This document shows, in pieces, positions 28,548-37,069 of a DNA stretch of 54,765 nucleotides. Source of the DNA: an alpha proteobacterium HIMB59. Lineage in GTDB: Bacteria > Pseudomonadota > Alphaproteobacteria > HIMB59. Made by a program: the position numbers and the translations under genes. Each line of letters begins with the position of its first letter. The first letter of the stretch is position 1. The DNA is taken from contig SGZV01000008.1 in assembly GCA_004321805.1 (NCBI GenBank), positions 1 through 54,765 of the forward strand. Reading direction: 5' to 3'. The notes under the pieces were generated by a model that saw only the letters and a program-made list of their open reading frames with translations, was not told where the DNA came from and did no database searches.

Positions 28548-29828
28548 CTATTGAGCTGTCGCTCTAAGTCCTAATTCAGCACTGTCAATTCCAGCTTGTT
28601 GAACTGCATCTGGTACGCGCAACCAACCCATCATCTTCATGACGAATGATATACCATAACCAGGTACAAAGCCCACTAAGAACATGACAATACAACCAAC
28701 GATTTGTCCACCTAAGCTTGTAGGCGGAATATCACCTGCAGCTGGGTAGCCAGAAGCAAATAATCCCATTGCGATGACACCCCAAATACCGGCAACACCG
28801 TGAACAGAGATAGCTCCTACTGGATCATCAATTTTGAAGACGCTATGTAACCAATTATTCGCAGGAATAATAATTACACCGCCAACAAAACCGAGAACAA
28901 AAGCTAATCCTGGATACCAAACATCAAGACCTGAGGCACATGAGAATATACCTGCAAGACCACCTGACATCATCCAGAATGGATTACCTTTACTCATCCA
29001 GAAAGCGCCAATCATACCACCGGCAAGTCCCATTAAAGTGTTAAATGCAAAAGATGACAATGTTGCTGGGGCACCATAAATGTTTATCCATCCACCATAG
29101 TCAGCACCTGCCCAAATTAAACAACCACCAAGGAAACCGAAGAAACCAACGATAATCATTAGTAAGCCAATAAATGAGAATCTTAAGTCGTGACCCTCAA
29201 TCTCATTAGCTGATCCATCAGCATTATATTTGCCAACTCTAGGGCCAAGATTTAGAACAACACCGAATGCAAACCAACCAGCAATCATGTGTACTACACC
29301 CGCTGCTCCAACATCGTGATATCCGAAACCAGTTACTAACCATCCATCTGGATGCCAGCCCCATGCAGCTCCTAATATCCAAGCTACAGAGCCCAGAATA
29401 ACTGCTAAAAATACGAATGCACTTATTCTAATTCTTTCAAGAACAGCCCCTGAAAAAACAGATGCAGTGGTACAAGCAAATAAAGTAAAGGCTGCCCAGA
29501 AAACACCAGTTGCCTGGTCACTAAGCATAGGTCCCATAGAAACGTTCCATGGAGTTCCATAACCTTCTAAGTCAATAGGTGAAAAACCACCTGGGAATGC
29601 TAAATAAATGTACCAACCAAATAACCAAAAAGTTGGTATCATAAAAGCAAACGCTAAAAGGTTTTTAACGGCAGAAGAAACAGCATTTTTGTACCTTGAT
29701 GCTCCTACTTCATACATTAAGAAACCTACGTGAATTGCAATCATTAACGCAGTACACCACCAGTAGTATGCTTCCATAGCTACGTTGGCTTGCGTCGTCA
29801 CAAACACTTCAAGTTCTTCAAGTGTCAT
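28548..29828 (-). CDS. amtB: Ammonium/methylammonium transporter (Amt family)
   Basis: Amt proteins are trimeric inner-membrane channels for ammonium, and often methylammonium. The 426-residue protein has about eleven transmembrane helices, and both pore histidines in their motifs: YHDVGAAGVVHMIAGW and ISVHGVAGIWGVIAMG. The family start region VGFLMYEVGASRYKNAV and phenylalanine gate region are present. Its Shine-Dalgarno (AAGGAGGT, minus strand 29836-29843) is among the strongest in the window. It is divergent from gmaS over 208 bases and heads a small minus-strand unit with two small membrane proteins and an amidotransferase. The glutamylmethylamide context makes methylamine uptake plausible. 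Confidence 0.95.
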   Translation of the reverse strand: MTLEELEVFVTTQANVAMEAYYWWCTALMIAIHVGFLMYEVGASRYKNAVSSAVKNLLAFAFMIPTFWLFGWYIYLAFPGGFSPIDLEGYGTPWNVSMGPMLSDQATGVFWAAFTLFACTTASVFSGAVLERIRISAFVFLAVILGSVAWILGAAWGWHPDGWLVTGFGYHDVGAAGVVHMIAGWFAFGVVLNLGPRVGKYNADGSANEIEGHDLRFSFIGLLMIIVGFFGFLGGCLIWAGADYGGWINIYGAPATLSSFAFNTLMGLAGGMIGAFWMSKGNPFWMMSGGLAGIFSCASGLDVWYPGLAFVLGFVGGVIIIPANNWLHSVFKIDDPVGAISVHGVAGIWGVIAMGLFASGYPAAGDIPPTSLGGQIVGCIVMFLVGFVPGYGISFVMKMMGWLRVPDAVQQAGIDSAELGLRATAQ

Positions 29829-29846
29829 AATAATGACCTCCTTACA

Positions 29847-29891
29847 TTTTTATTTTTATAAAAATAAAAAGATTAAGAATCGCTCTTAATC
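29847..29891 (-). promoter_or_regulatory. Terminator-like hairpin in the amtB leader
   Basis: Read on the minus strand, an 8-base stem GATTAAGA/TCTTAATC with a five-base loop (29871-29891) is followed directly by a T-rich run. This in turn forms a perfect 24-base A/T palindrome at 29847-29870, ending three bases before the amtB Shine-Dalgarno. The layout resembles a weak intrinsic terminator in the 5' leader and would fit attenuation of amtB. It could also be a protein operator. Confidence 0.45.
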
Positions 29892-29953
29892 CTCTTAAAC
29901 CATTTTACTTTTTTATGATGAGAATATAAGATATTAAAACAATAAAAATAGAG

Positions 29954-29980
29954 AAAAATACCAATAAAATCAGTATTTTT
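29954..29980. repeat. A/T inverted repeat in the amtB-gmaS intergenic region
   Basis: AAAAATAC at 29954-29961 and GTATTTTT at 29973-29980 form an 8-base inverted repeat with an 11-base spacer. It lies about 57 bases before the gmaS start, inside the divergent promoter region. It may be an operator or only a by-product of AT-rich composition. The remaining bases of this 208-base spacer show no confident promoter boxes, and no sigma-54 element was found. Confidence 0.3.
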
Positions 29981-30036
29981 TCGTTGATTAAATGAAATAA
30001 TTGTTAATAAAATTATAAGAATAGGAGATTAAATAT

Positions 30037-31344
30037 ATGGCAACCAACCTTCACCAATTTGCAAAAAAAAATGGTGTTAAATACTTTTTTGTAAGCTTTG
30101 TTGATCTATTTGGGGTACTGAGATCAAAACTAGTTCCCGCTACGGCAATTGATGAAATACAATCTGAAGGAGCTGGTTTTGCGGGTTTTGCAACATGGCT
30201 TGATATGTCTCCCGCTGACTCTGATATGTTTGGTATCCCTGATGGAGACAGTGTCATTCAATTACCTTGGAACAAAGAAATCGCATGGGTAGCTTCAGAT
30301 TTATATATGGATGACAAACCTGTAGAAGCATCTCCTAGAATAGCCTTAAAAAGACAAATTGAAAAAGCTTCAAAAAAAGGGCTTTATATGAAGTCCGGAG
30401 TAGAATGTGAATTTTTCCTTGTAAATGAAGATGGAACAGCTTTATCTGATGACAGAGATACACAATCAAAACCTTGTTATGACTCCTCAGCTTTAATGAG
30501 AAGGTATGATGTAATTACAGAAATTTGTGACTCCATGATTTCATTAGGATGGGCTCCTTATCAAAATGATCACGAGGATGCTAATGGTCAATTTGAAATG
30601 AATTGGGATTTTTCTGATTGTTTAGTAACAGCCGATAGACATGCTTTTTTTAAGTTTATGGTAAAATCAATTGCTGAAAAACACTCCTTACGTGCAACTT
30701 TTATGCCAAAGCCCTTCACCAACCTAACAGGAAATGGATGTCATTGTCATGTATCTGTTTGGGATAAAAATGGAAAAAAGAATATGTTTTTAGATAAAAA
30801 AGATGAACTTGGTTTATCTAAAACTGGTTATAATTTCTTAGGTGGGATTATAGAAAGCGCTGATAAGATGGCAGCGATTTTTAATCCAACAATTAATTCA
30901 TATAAAAGAATTAATGGAAGTGTAACAACATCAGGTGCAACATGGGCGCCTAGTTCAATTACCTGGGCAGGGAACAATAGAACACATATGGTAAGAGTAC
31001 CTGGTGCAGGAAGATTTGAATTAAGACTAATGGATGGAGCTACTAACCCCTACCTTCTTCAAGCTGCAATTATCCTTTTAGGTATGGATGGTGTGTCAAA
31101 TAAAAGAGATCCTGGTAAAAGGCTTGATATTAATATGTACACAGAAGGTCATAAAGCAGGAAAAGTTAAAAAACTTCCTCTTAATTTATTAGATGCCATT
31201 AGAGACTTTGATAAGTCAAAAATTATCAGAGAGGGTTTTGGTGATGAGTTAGTGGATAGTTATGTCAAACTCAAGAACCAAGATTGGAATACCTTCAATA
31301 AACATCTTTCCTCGTGGGAAAGAGAAACTACATTAGACTGTTAA
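30037..31344 (+). CDS. gmaS: Gamma-glutamylmethylamide synthetase (GlnA type III homologue)
   Basis: GmaS joins methylamine to the gamma-carboxyl of glutamate with ATP, the first step of the N-methylglutamate pathway. The 435-residue protein matches the GmaS/GlnT branch: FVSFVDLFGVLRSKLVPA, GFAGFATWLDMSPADSDMFG, SGVECEFFLV, NDHEDANGQFEMNWDF, GNGCHCHVS, NNRTHMVRVP and FELRLMDGATNPYL. The adenylylation-site Tyr context of GlnA is absent (INMYTEGHKAG). A Shine-Dalgarno AGGAG is 10 bases before the ATG. The presence of N-methylglutamate synthase and dehydrogenase genes 9-18 kb away supports GmaS. The alternative is a GlnT glutamine synthetase. I favour GmaS from context. Confidence 0.85.
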   Translation: MATNLHQFAKKNGVKYFFVSFVDLFGVLRSKLVPATAIDEIQSEGAGFAGFATWLDMSPADSDMFGIPDGDSVIQLPWNKEIAWVASDLYMDDKPVEASPRIALKRQIEKASKKGLYMKSGVECEFFLVNEDGTALSDDRDTQSKPCYDSSALMRRYDVITEICDSMISLGWAPYQNDHEDANGQFEMNWDFSDCLVTADRHAFFKFMVKSIAEKHSLRATFMPKPFTNLTGNGCHCHVSVWDKNGKKNMFLDKKDELGLSKTGYNFLGGIIESADKMAAIFNPTINSYKRINGSVTTSGATWAPSSITWAGNNRTHMVRVPGAGRFELRLMDGATNPYLLQAAIILLGMDGVSNKRDPGKRLDINMYTEGHKAGKVKKLPLNLLDAIRDFDKSKIIREGFGDELVDSYVKLKNQDWNTFNKHLSSWERETTLDC

Positions 31345-31347
31345 ACC

Positions 31348-31908
31348 TTGGATTTATCACCTGAAATATTAAGAGAAAAATTTTTTGATTGGCAATGCCA
31401 GTCAAGAATGGATGCTTTTCGTACCAAAGGAGGTAGGCCTAATAATTCTATGACACCTCATCTTTTAGACGACAAGGGTGAAGAGTACAGTCGTATTATT
31501 GTTACTCTTGTAGAAAATGATCCTGTAGAAACTACAAAAATGTTTGAATATAATTTTAAGCGTACCTACGATCCTGCTGAGAGATATGATAAAATTAATA
31601 AATTTTTATCTTCTGAATTTTTCATTGATAGGCATAAGTTTAGCGATGCTCTCTTTGCAACATTTCCTGTTAAAAATAAATTTATCGATAAAATCTGCAA
31701 AAAAGGAAAATGCATATTAGACTTTATACATCTATCAACTAATTACAGACTTGAATGCAGTCCATTTCGATTAGACAAAGATGAGCCCGCTTGGGAGAAT
31801 GTTTTTTGGCATAACTTTAATTTCAATCCAGGTTTAAATAAAGAAATCGATGTTATTAAATTTATACCTAACTGGAAAAAATCAAAACTAATTAGGATTT
31901 TAGAATAA
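31348..31908 (+). CDS. Hypothetical protein downstream of gmaS
   Basis: The frame encodes up to 186 residues and begins with a TTG at 31348, two codons after the gmaS TAA and in the same reading frame. No ribosome site is visible, so it may be translated by re-initiation or start at an internal ATG (MDAFRTKGG, near residue 17). The protein is charged and soluble, with no transmembrane helix; it contains two Cys near KKGKCILDF and LECSPF and a Trp-rich stretch WENVFWHNFNFN. I do not recognise a domain. It is followed by a bidirectional terminator. Confidence 0.7.
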   Translation: MDLSPEILREKFFDWQCQSRMDAFRTKGGRPNNSMTPHLLDDKGEEYSRIIVTLVENDPVETTKMFEYNFKRTYDPAERYDKINKFLSSEFFIDRHKFSDALFATFPVKNKFIDKICKKGKCILDFIHLSTNYRLECSPFRLDKDEPAWENVFWHNFNFNPGLNKEIDVIKFIPNWKKSKLIRILE

Positions 31909-31945
31909 AAAAAAGGCGATTTAAAAAAACCGCCTTTTTTTATTT
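31907..31945. terminator. Bidirectional intrinsic terminator
   Basis: A-rich AAAAAAAAGGCG and CGCCTTTTTTTT flank a 12-base A/T loop, so on either strand a GC-containing stem is followed by a T-run. It separates the + strand gmaS unit from the end of the long minus-strand run. Its position exactly between two convergent genes supports the call. Confidence 0.88.
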
Positions 31946-31958
31946 TATAAAAATTTAT

Positions 31959-32441
31959 TTACTCTTTGAGTTTAAAGTTATCGCCCTTGACATAAGTTTT
32001 CTTCAAAGCGACTAATGGGTGATTAGAAGACATTTGAAACTTAATTAAAAGTTCTCTTGCCAACATGTCTCTCTCTTGCTGTCCCTTAGGAAGTTTCATT
32101 TTAGCAGGAACGGTGATCCAACCATTAGCATTTCTATCGAATACTGCTGGTTTATCAGCCTCATAACCCATGTGAACATCCTCAAGCCAATTAAGATCAT
32201 CCCAACCCATAGTCTCAATATATGTTTTCAGGAAAGGAGTTAATTTTTTATAGTCAGGTATTAAATTAACATCATATCTGTAACCAATGTGTTGACCAAT
32301 GGACTTTTCTCTATCTGATTTGATATCTTTATCTTTGAGCTTAGCTCCACCAACTGCTTTGTAGCCACCACCTTTAACATTAAGAGAAAATGACTTAGTC
32401 GCCTTTTTAGTTTTTTTTGTCGTTTTTTTTGCTTTCGGCAT
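31959..32441 (-). CDS. Lys-rich protein of unknown function, last gene of the glx unit
   Basis: The 160-residue protein opens with a lysine/threonine-rich, probably disordered tail (PKAKKTTKKTKKATKSF) and then a compact acidic/aromatic domain (GYRYDVNLIPDYKKLTPFL, MGWDDLNWLEDVHMGYEA, NGWITVPAKMKLPKGQQER). I do not recognise a family. It follows the GlxD gene by 11 bases, so it is likely part of that operon. The basic tail could bind nucleic acid or an acidic partner; that is speculation. It ends at the bidirectional terminator. Confidence 0.75.
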   Translation of the reverse strand: MPKAKKTTKKTKKATKSFSLNVKGGGYKAVGGAKLKDKDIKSDREKSIGQHIGYRYDVNLIPDYKKLTPFLKTYIETMGWDDLNWLEDVHMGYEADKPAVFDRNANGWITVPAKMKLPKGQQERDMLARELLIKFQMSSNHPLVALKKTYVKGDNFKLKE

Positions 32442-32452
32442 TATTTTCTCCT

Positions 32453-33787
32453 TTATATTGAATGGTAATTCTTTACACCAACGGTCATGTCTGTTCCAGC
32501 TAAAGGAACTTTAGCCATGGCTGATGCTTCCATTGTTAATGCAGCTAAATCTTCTGGCTCTAAAGAGTGAAGGTTTGTTTTACCACAAGCTCTTGCCATT
32601 AGCTGAGCCTCAAGAGTCATTGTGTTAAGCATATTATAAACTCTTTCAGCTGCTTCAGTTGGGTCTAATCTACTTCTAAGAACAGGGTCTTGAGTAGCAA
32701 CACCAACTGGACATCTACCAGTATGACAGTGGTAACAGTAACCAGCCTCAACTCCCATTTCTTTTTCAAAGTCTGCTTCAGGAATATCTTTATTACAATT
32801 TAATGCAATAAGTCCCGCTGTACCAATAGCAATTGCGTCAGCACCAAGTGCCAGAGCTTTAGCCATATCTACACCGTCTCTTATTCCACCAGCATAAACT
32901 AAAGTGATATCGCCAGATTTTCCAACATCATCAAGTGCCCTTCTAGCCTCTCTAACTGCTCCAATACCAGGAATACCAGTATTAGCGGCTGCAACGTGAG
33001 GCCCTGCACCAGTTGAACCTTCCATTGAGTCTAGGAAAATTGAGTCAGGATCACATTTTGCTGCCATTCTAACATCATCATAAACTCTTGAAGCACCAAG
33101 TTTTAATTGTATTGGAACTTGATTGTCAGTTAACTCTCTCAATTCAGCAACTTTTAAAGCCAAATCGTCTGGACCCATCCAATCAGGATGTCTTGCAGGC
33201 GATCTTTGATCAATTCCTGCAGGTAAAGATCTCATCTCAGCTACCTGATCAGTAACTTTTTGACCCATAAGGTGTCCACCCATGCCAACTTTTTGTCCTT
33301 GACCGATAAATACCTCAATCGCATCAGCTAATTGTGCGTGGTGAGGATTAAAGCCATATCGTGATTGAATACACTGATAATACCATTTGTTAGAATATCT
33401 TCTCTCATCAGGTATCATACCACCTTCACCAGAACAGGTTGCACTTCCGGCCATCGTTGCTCCTCTAGCAAGAGCAGTTTTAGCTTCATAAGAAAGAGCA
33501 CCAAAGCTCATACTTGTTATGTAAACAGGTATATCTAACTTAATTGGGTTTTTAGCCCTTGGTCCAATGACTGTTTCAGTTAAACATTTCTCACGATAAC
33601 CCTCAATAACAAAACGAGTGAGTGTTCCAGGGAGAAATGTTAAATCATCCCAATGAGGAATTTTTTTCATGAGGGCCATACCCCTCATTCTGTATCTTCC
33701 TAACTGCGCCTTAATATGGATATCATCCATGACGTCAGGAGTGAAGATTGCGTTTTTACCTAAAAGCGTTGTATTTCTTTTTGCCAT
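32453..33787 (-). CDS. glxD: Glutamate synthase-like FMN domain protein (GlxD), iron-sulfur motif retained
   Basis: The 444-residue protein corresponds to the FMN-binding synthase domain of glutamate synthase large subunit as a stand-alone chain. Visible blocks are PVYITSMSFGALSYEAKTALA, GMIPDERRY, FGFNPHHAQ-type substrate segment, VPIQLKLGASRVY, GGIRDGVDMAKALALGADA and the motif CYHCHTGRCPVGVATQDP with Cys351, Cys354 and Cys359, probable 3Fe-4S ligands. It follows GlxC by 8 bases. It is a paralogue of the protein at 40625-41947, which lacks those cysteines. The set likely transfers nitrogen or an amine onto 2-oxoglutarate, substrate unknown. Confidence 0.88.
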   Translation of the reverse strand: MAKRNTTLLGKNAIFTPDVMDDIHIKAQLGRYRMRGMALMKKIPHWDDLTFLPGTLTRFVIEGYREKCLTETVIGPRAKNPIKLDIPVYITSMSFGALSYEAKTALARGATMAGSATCSGEGGMIPDERRYSNKWYYQCIQSRYGFNPHHAQLADAIEVFIGQGQKVGMGGHLMGQKVTDQVAEMRSLPAGIDQRSPARHPDWMGPDDLALKVAELRELTDNQVPIQLKLGASRVYDDVRMAAKCDPDSIFLDSMEGSTGAGPHVAAANTGIPGIGAVREARRALDDVGKSGDITLVYAGGIRDGVDMAKALALGADAIAIGTAGLIALNCNKDIPEADFEKEMGVEAGYCYHCHTGRCPVGVATQDPVLRSRLDPTEAAERVYNMLNTMTLEAQLMARACGKTNLHSLEPEDLAALTMEASAMAKVPLAGTDMTVGVKNYHSI

Positions 33788-33795
33788 AATATCTC

Positions 33796-34635
33796 CTAAC
33801 CTAATATTCCTTTTCTTTCACTTGGTTCTAGATTGTCATAGTTCCAAAGTTTTTTTCCGGATACAAATTTCTTGAATTTGCTAACTGGTGTTTTTGAGCT
33901 AATTTCTGCGTTATTAAGTTTTTGTTCGAGCCATCTAATTTCATACTCGTTCATTTCACCTTCTACACAGTCACTACCTAATGACTTAACATCACCGCCA
34001 ACAAATATCATTCCATCATACATTGAGTCACCCATGTTTGCGCTAACATCTCCACAAACAATAATTCTTCCTCTTTGCATCATAAAACCAGTAAAGGCTC
34101 CGGCGTTACCACCAATTAAGATAGTTCCACCTTTCATATCAATACCAGTTCTAGCACCAGCATTACCTTTAACTATTAAGTCCCCACCTCGAAGCGCTGC
34201 TCCAAAACATGAGCCAGCATTATTTTCAACAAGAACTTTTCCAGCCATCATATTTTCTGCACAAGACCATCCAACTCTTCCTTTAATTCTGACTGTTGGT
34301 CCATCAATACAACCAACACCAAAATAACCAAGGCTACCTTCAAAAATCACATTTAATTTATTTAAGATACCCACACCAAGTGAGTGTTTCGCACCAGGGT
34401 TTTTAATAACAACAGTGCCGTAGCCCTTGTTCATCGCATCTCTTATTTTTTGATTAAGCTCTCTTGCTTCTAAGTCGGTGCAATCAATTGATGTTCTCTT
34501 GTTAAAATCGACATCAACATTTCCGTAATAAGTATAATTTTCTTCTTCTGTTGCGCTAAAGTATAATTTTTGCGTTCTTCCCGTTAAGTTCTCATCAGAA
34601 AAAGCTGTATTTTCTCTTTTAGCTATACCTGCCAT
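33796..34635 (-). CDS. glxC: Glutamate synthase-like GXGXG domain protein (GlxC)
   Basis: The 279-residue protein is the stand-alone beta-helix (GXGXG) domain of the glutamate synthase large subunit. Repeated turns such as GWSCAENMMAGKVLVENNAG, ALRGGDLIVKGNAGARTGID, MKGGTILIGGNAGAFTGF and GDSMYDGMIFVGGDVKSLG show the repeat. About 50 extra N-terminal residues distinguish it from the second copy (227 residues). The gene overlaps the GlxB gene by 13 bases and precedes GlxD by 8, so the subunits are translated together. Confidence 0.88.
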   Translation of the reverse strand: MAGIAKRENTAFSDENLTGRTQKLYFSATEEENYTYYGNVDVDFNKRTSIDCTDLEARELNQKIRDAMNKGYGTVVIKNPGAKHSLGVGILNKLNVIFEGSLGYFGVGCIDGPTVRIKGRVGWSCAENMMAGKVLVENNAGSCFGAALRGGDLIVKGNAGARTGIDMKGGTILIGGNAGAFTGFMMQRGRIIVCGDVSANMGDSMYDGMIFVGGDVKSLGSDCVEGEMNEYEIRWLEQKLNNAEISSKTPVSKFKKFVSGKKLWNYDNLEPSERKGILG

Positions 34636-35564
34636 ACTTTTACCTCCGCTTCATATGGGTCATAAGTTTTAATTTCATGAGGGAAGATATTTCTAATAGC
34701 TACCTCCTCAGACGCACAAGCAACGATATCTTTGCTCTCATAAATAACCATTGGTTTTGCAGCCATGTAATCTTTAGCCATACCCAACTGGTCTTTAGTA
34801 GCTACGACGTAAGTGAAAACTCCATCTAGCTCATCTAAGCTATCATGCATTGCTTTTTCCAATTCAATTCCATTAGCCATTTTATCAGCAATATAAACTG
34901 CGATAATTTCTGAGTCACAATTGGAATTAAATCTATAACCTTTTCTCTCCAAAACTCTTCTGTTACCCCAATAGTTAGTTAACTGTCCATTATGAACAAC
35001 TGAAACATCTTCAAATGGGAACGCCCAATATGGATGTGCTGATTTAATATCAACATCTGACTCTGTGGCCATGCGAGTATGACCAATTCCATGGGTTCCC
35101 ATGAACTTACCTAAGCCATATTGATCAGCAACAGTAGTAGCGTCTCCAAGATCTTTGATTAACTCTAAGCCTTTGCCTATTGATAAGATTTCAGCTTTCT
35201 CAACAGTTTCAACTTCAGTGGCTAAATCTGTAAGGTCGCCCTTAAAATCAAATTCATATCTAAAAGCATATGGTGTGCTGGAGCTTTGTTTGGTTATTTT
35301 AGCGCCATGTTTTTTCATGATTGCATCTACTTGACTTTTTCTGTCTTTCAATTGCTCAGGTGAATCAACAACAGCATTTACCTTTTCAGCTTCATTCTCA
35401 GAAATTTTAAATCTCATAACGAAGCCTTTTTTCTTAGGTGTACCATACATAGCATAACCAGTTGAATCCGGTCCCCTATGCTTTAAACCCTGTAACATAA
35501 GACGCATTTGTTCGCCGACATTCACAGTTTTCTTTCTATTTATTACTCCAGCTATTCCACACAT
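34623..35564 (-). CDS. glxB: Class II glutamine amidotransferase subunit (GlxB)
   Basis: The 313-residue protein is the Ntn-type glutaminase domain on its own chain. The nucleophile Cys follows the start Met (MCGIAGVIN), and further active-site blocks are LKHRGPDSTGYAMYG, GIGHTRMATESDVDIKSAHPYW and VVHNGQLTNYWGNRR. It would release ammonia or an amine from a gamma-glutamyl amide. The start of this protein lies 20 bases downstream of the glutamine synthetase homologue. It is longer than the second copy at 42630-43511 (293 residues). Sequence divergence between the copies suggests different substrates. Confidence 0.88.
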   Translation of the reverse strand: MCGIAGVINRKKTVNVGEQMRLMLQGLKHRGPDSTGYAMYGTPKKKGFVMRFKISENEAEKVNAVVDSPEQLKDRKSQVDAIMKKHGAKITKQSSSTPYAFRYEFDFKGDLTDLATEVETVEKAEILSIGKGLELIKDLGDATTVADQYGLGKFMGTHGIGHTRMATESDVDIKSAHPYWAFPFEDVSVVHNGQLTNYWGNRRVLERKGYRFNSNCDSEIIAVYIADKMANGIELEKAMHDSLDELDGVFTYVVATKDQLGMAKDYMAAKPMVIYESKDIVACASEEVAIRNIFPHEIKTYDPYEAEVKVWQV

Positions 35565-35584
35565 ACTTTTCTCCTTATTTTATT

Positions 35585-37051
35585 TTATGGTAAGCAATCC
35601 AAATATTTATCAAGATCCCACTGAGTTGGAGTTGCTAGGAATTCTTCCCACTCATCTCTTTTGTACTCAGTGAATACTCTTAACATGTCGCCTGGAAGTG
35701 CGCCTTGAATAAGTTCATCTTTGTCTAACTTATCAAGAGCTTCACCCAAGGTCATAGGTAATTTTTCTTTACCAGCATTGGCTTCATACATATTTGCCTG
35801 TTCTGGTTTACCTGGGTCCATTTTTTCTTCAATTCCATGACCAAATGCAGCTAATAAACCTGAACCCATAAGGTAAGGATTATGAGCAGAGTCAACGGAA
35901 CGATATTCAAATCTGCCAGGAGCTGATACACGAAGACCACAAGTTCTATTTTGATATCCCCAATCTGCATATACTGGAGCCCAAAAACCTGCATCCCATA
36001 GTCTTCTATATGAATTAACTGTTGAGGAACCCAAAGCAGTAAGAGCAGGTAAATGTTCCATCACACCGCCGATAGCCCAAAGCCCGATTTGACCCGGTAT
36101 TTTTCTATCATCTGTATCAGGCATGAATACGTTATCACCACCTCTTCTATGGTGATAAACCTGTTCCATTCCTGGTAAGGCTTTTTTATCATTACCACAT
36201 GGAATAAGTTGATCCTCTCCCTCTCTCCATAATGAAATGTTAGTATGACAACCTGAAGCTGATACGCCAACAAATGGCTTAGACAAGAAACAAGCTATTA
36301 AATTAAATTCTCTTGCTACTTGAGCGCAGATTTGTCTGTAAGTAGATAATCTATCTGCATTTCTTAAGACATCGTCAAAGTTAAAGTTTAATTCTAATTG
36401 ACCTGGTGCATCTTCATGATCGCCCTGAATAATATCAAGACCCATAAATCTAGAGTACTCGATTACCTTCATGTATACAGGTCTTAGAGATTCAAATTGA
36501 TCGATGTGGTAACAGTAAGGCTTAGAGAAGCCAGAACCCGTTGGAGTTCCATCTTCATTTTTTGTAAGCCACATCATTTCTGGTTCTGTTCCAGCTCTAA
36601 GCTCTAGGCCATGTTTTTCCTTAAATTCTTTATGAGCTCTTTTTAAATTTCCACGACAATCAGAAGTTAAAAATCCACCTGGGTCATTTTCTTCTTCTCT
36701 ATTTCTAAAACAAGTACAGAAAACTCTTGCAATTCTTTTATCCCATGGAAGTTGAACAAATGTTTCAGGATCAGGAATACCAACTAACTCATGGGCCTCA
36801 GGTCCATAACCAATGTAATCACCATTCCTGTTCGTAAATAAATTTGCTGTTGATCCATAGACCAATTGGAAGCCTTTTTGAGCAACAGTCTCCCAGTGAT
36901 CAGCTGGATAACCCTTACCTACAATTCTTCCAGTAACAGAAATAAATTGAAAATAGATATATTCAATACCTAACTCATCAATTTTACTTCTTACCTTTTT
37001 AACGTTTTCATTTCTTTCTTTATCTGCAACGTACGTTTCTAATGCTGTCAT
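35585..37051 (-). CDS. Glutamine synthetase-like ligase of the second glx module, substrate unknown
   Basis: The 488-residue GS homologue has GTEPEMMWLT with metal-binding Glu residues, QGDHEDAPGQLELNFNFDD, SASGCHTNIS, QNRTCGLRVS and FEYRSVDSAHNPYL. The GlnA adenylylation motif is not present (NMYEANAGKEKLP). It lies between an FAD oxidoreductase (18-base gap) and GlxB (20-base gap). The chain GS-GlxB-GlxC-GlxD mirrors GmaS-MgsABC. I infer it makes a gamma-glutamyl amide of an amine that is not methylamine. The protein is more distant from GmaS than GmaS is from GlnT relatives. Confidence 0.85.
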   Translation of the reverse strand: MTALETYVADKERNENVKKVRSKIDELGIEYIYFQFISVTGRIVGKGYPADHWETVAQKGFQLVYGSTANLFTNRNGDYIGYGPEAHELVGIPDPETFVQLPWDKRIARVFCTCFRNREEENDPGGFLTSDCRGNLKRAHKEFKEKHGLELRAGTEPEMMWLTKNEDGTPTGSGFSKPYCYHIDQFESLRPVYMKVIEYSRFMGLDIIQGDHEDAPGQLELNFNFDDVLRNADRLSTYRQICAQVAREFNLIACFLSKPFVGVSASGCHTNISLWREGEDQLIPCGNDKKALPGMEQVYHHRRGGDNVFMPDTDDRKIPGQIGLWAIGGVMEHLPALTALGSSTVNSYRRLWDAGFWAPVYADWGYQNRTCGLRVSAPGRFEYRSVDSAHNPYLMGSGLLAAFGHGIEEKMDPGKPEQANMYEANAGKEKLPMTLGEALDKLDKDELIQGALPGDMLRVFTEYKRDEWEEFLATPTQWDLDKYLDCLP

Positions 37052-37069
37052 TTTATTCCTCCTTTTACA

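Noticed and set aside
29829-30036. Sigma-54 promoter or riboswitch before amtB/gmaS
   Set aside because: No TGGC-N8-TTGC element and no conserved riboswitch core could be found by eye.
33872-34327. Plus-strand frame of 151 codons inside glxC
   Set aside because: It mirrors the Gly/Ala/Val-rich repeats of glxC as a Pro/Ser/Leu-rich sequence, a typical antisense artefact.
35585-37051. This glutamine synthetase homologue as the real GmaS
   Set aside because: The protein at 30037-31344 carries the GmaS/GlnT-type segments (GFAGFATWLDMSPADSDMFG, FELRLMDGATNPYL). The 35585 copy is clearly more distant.
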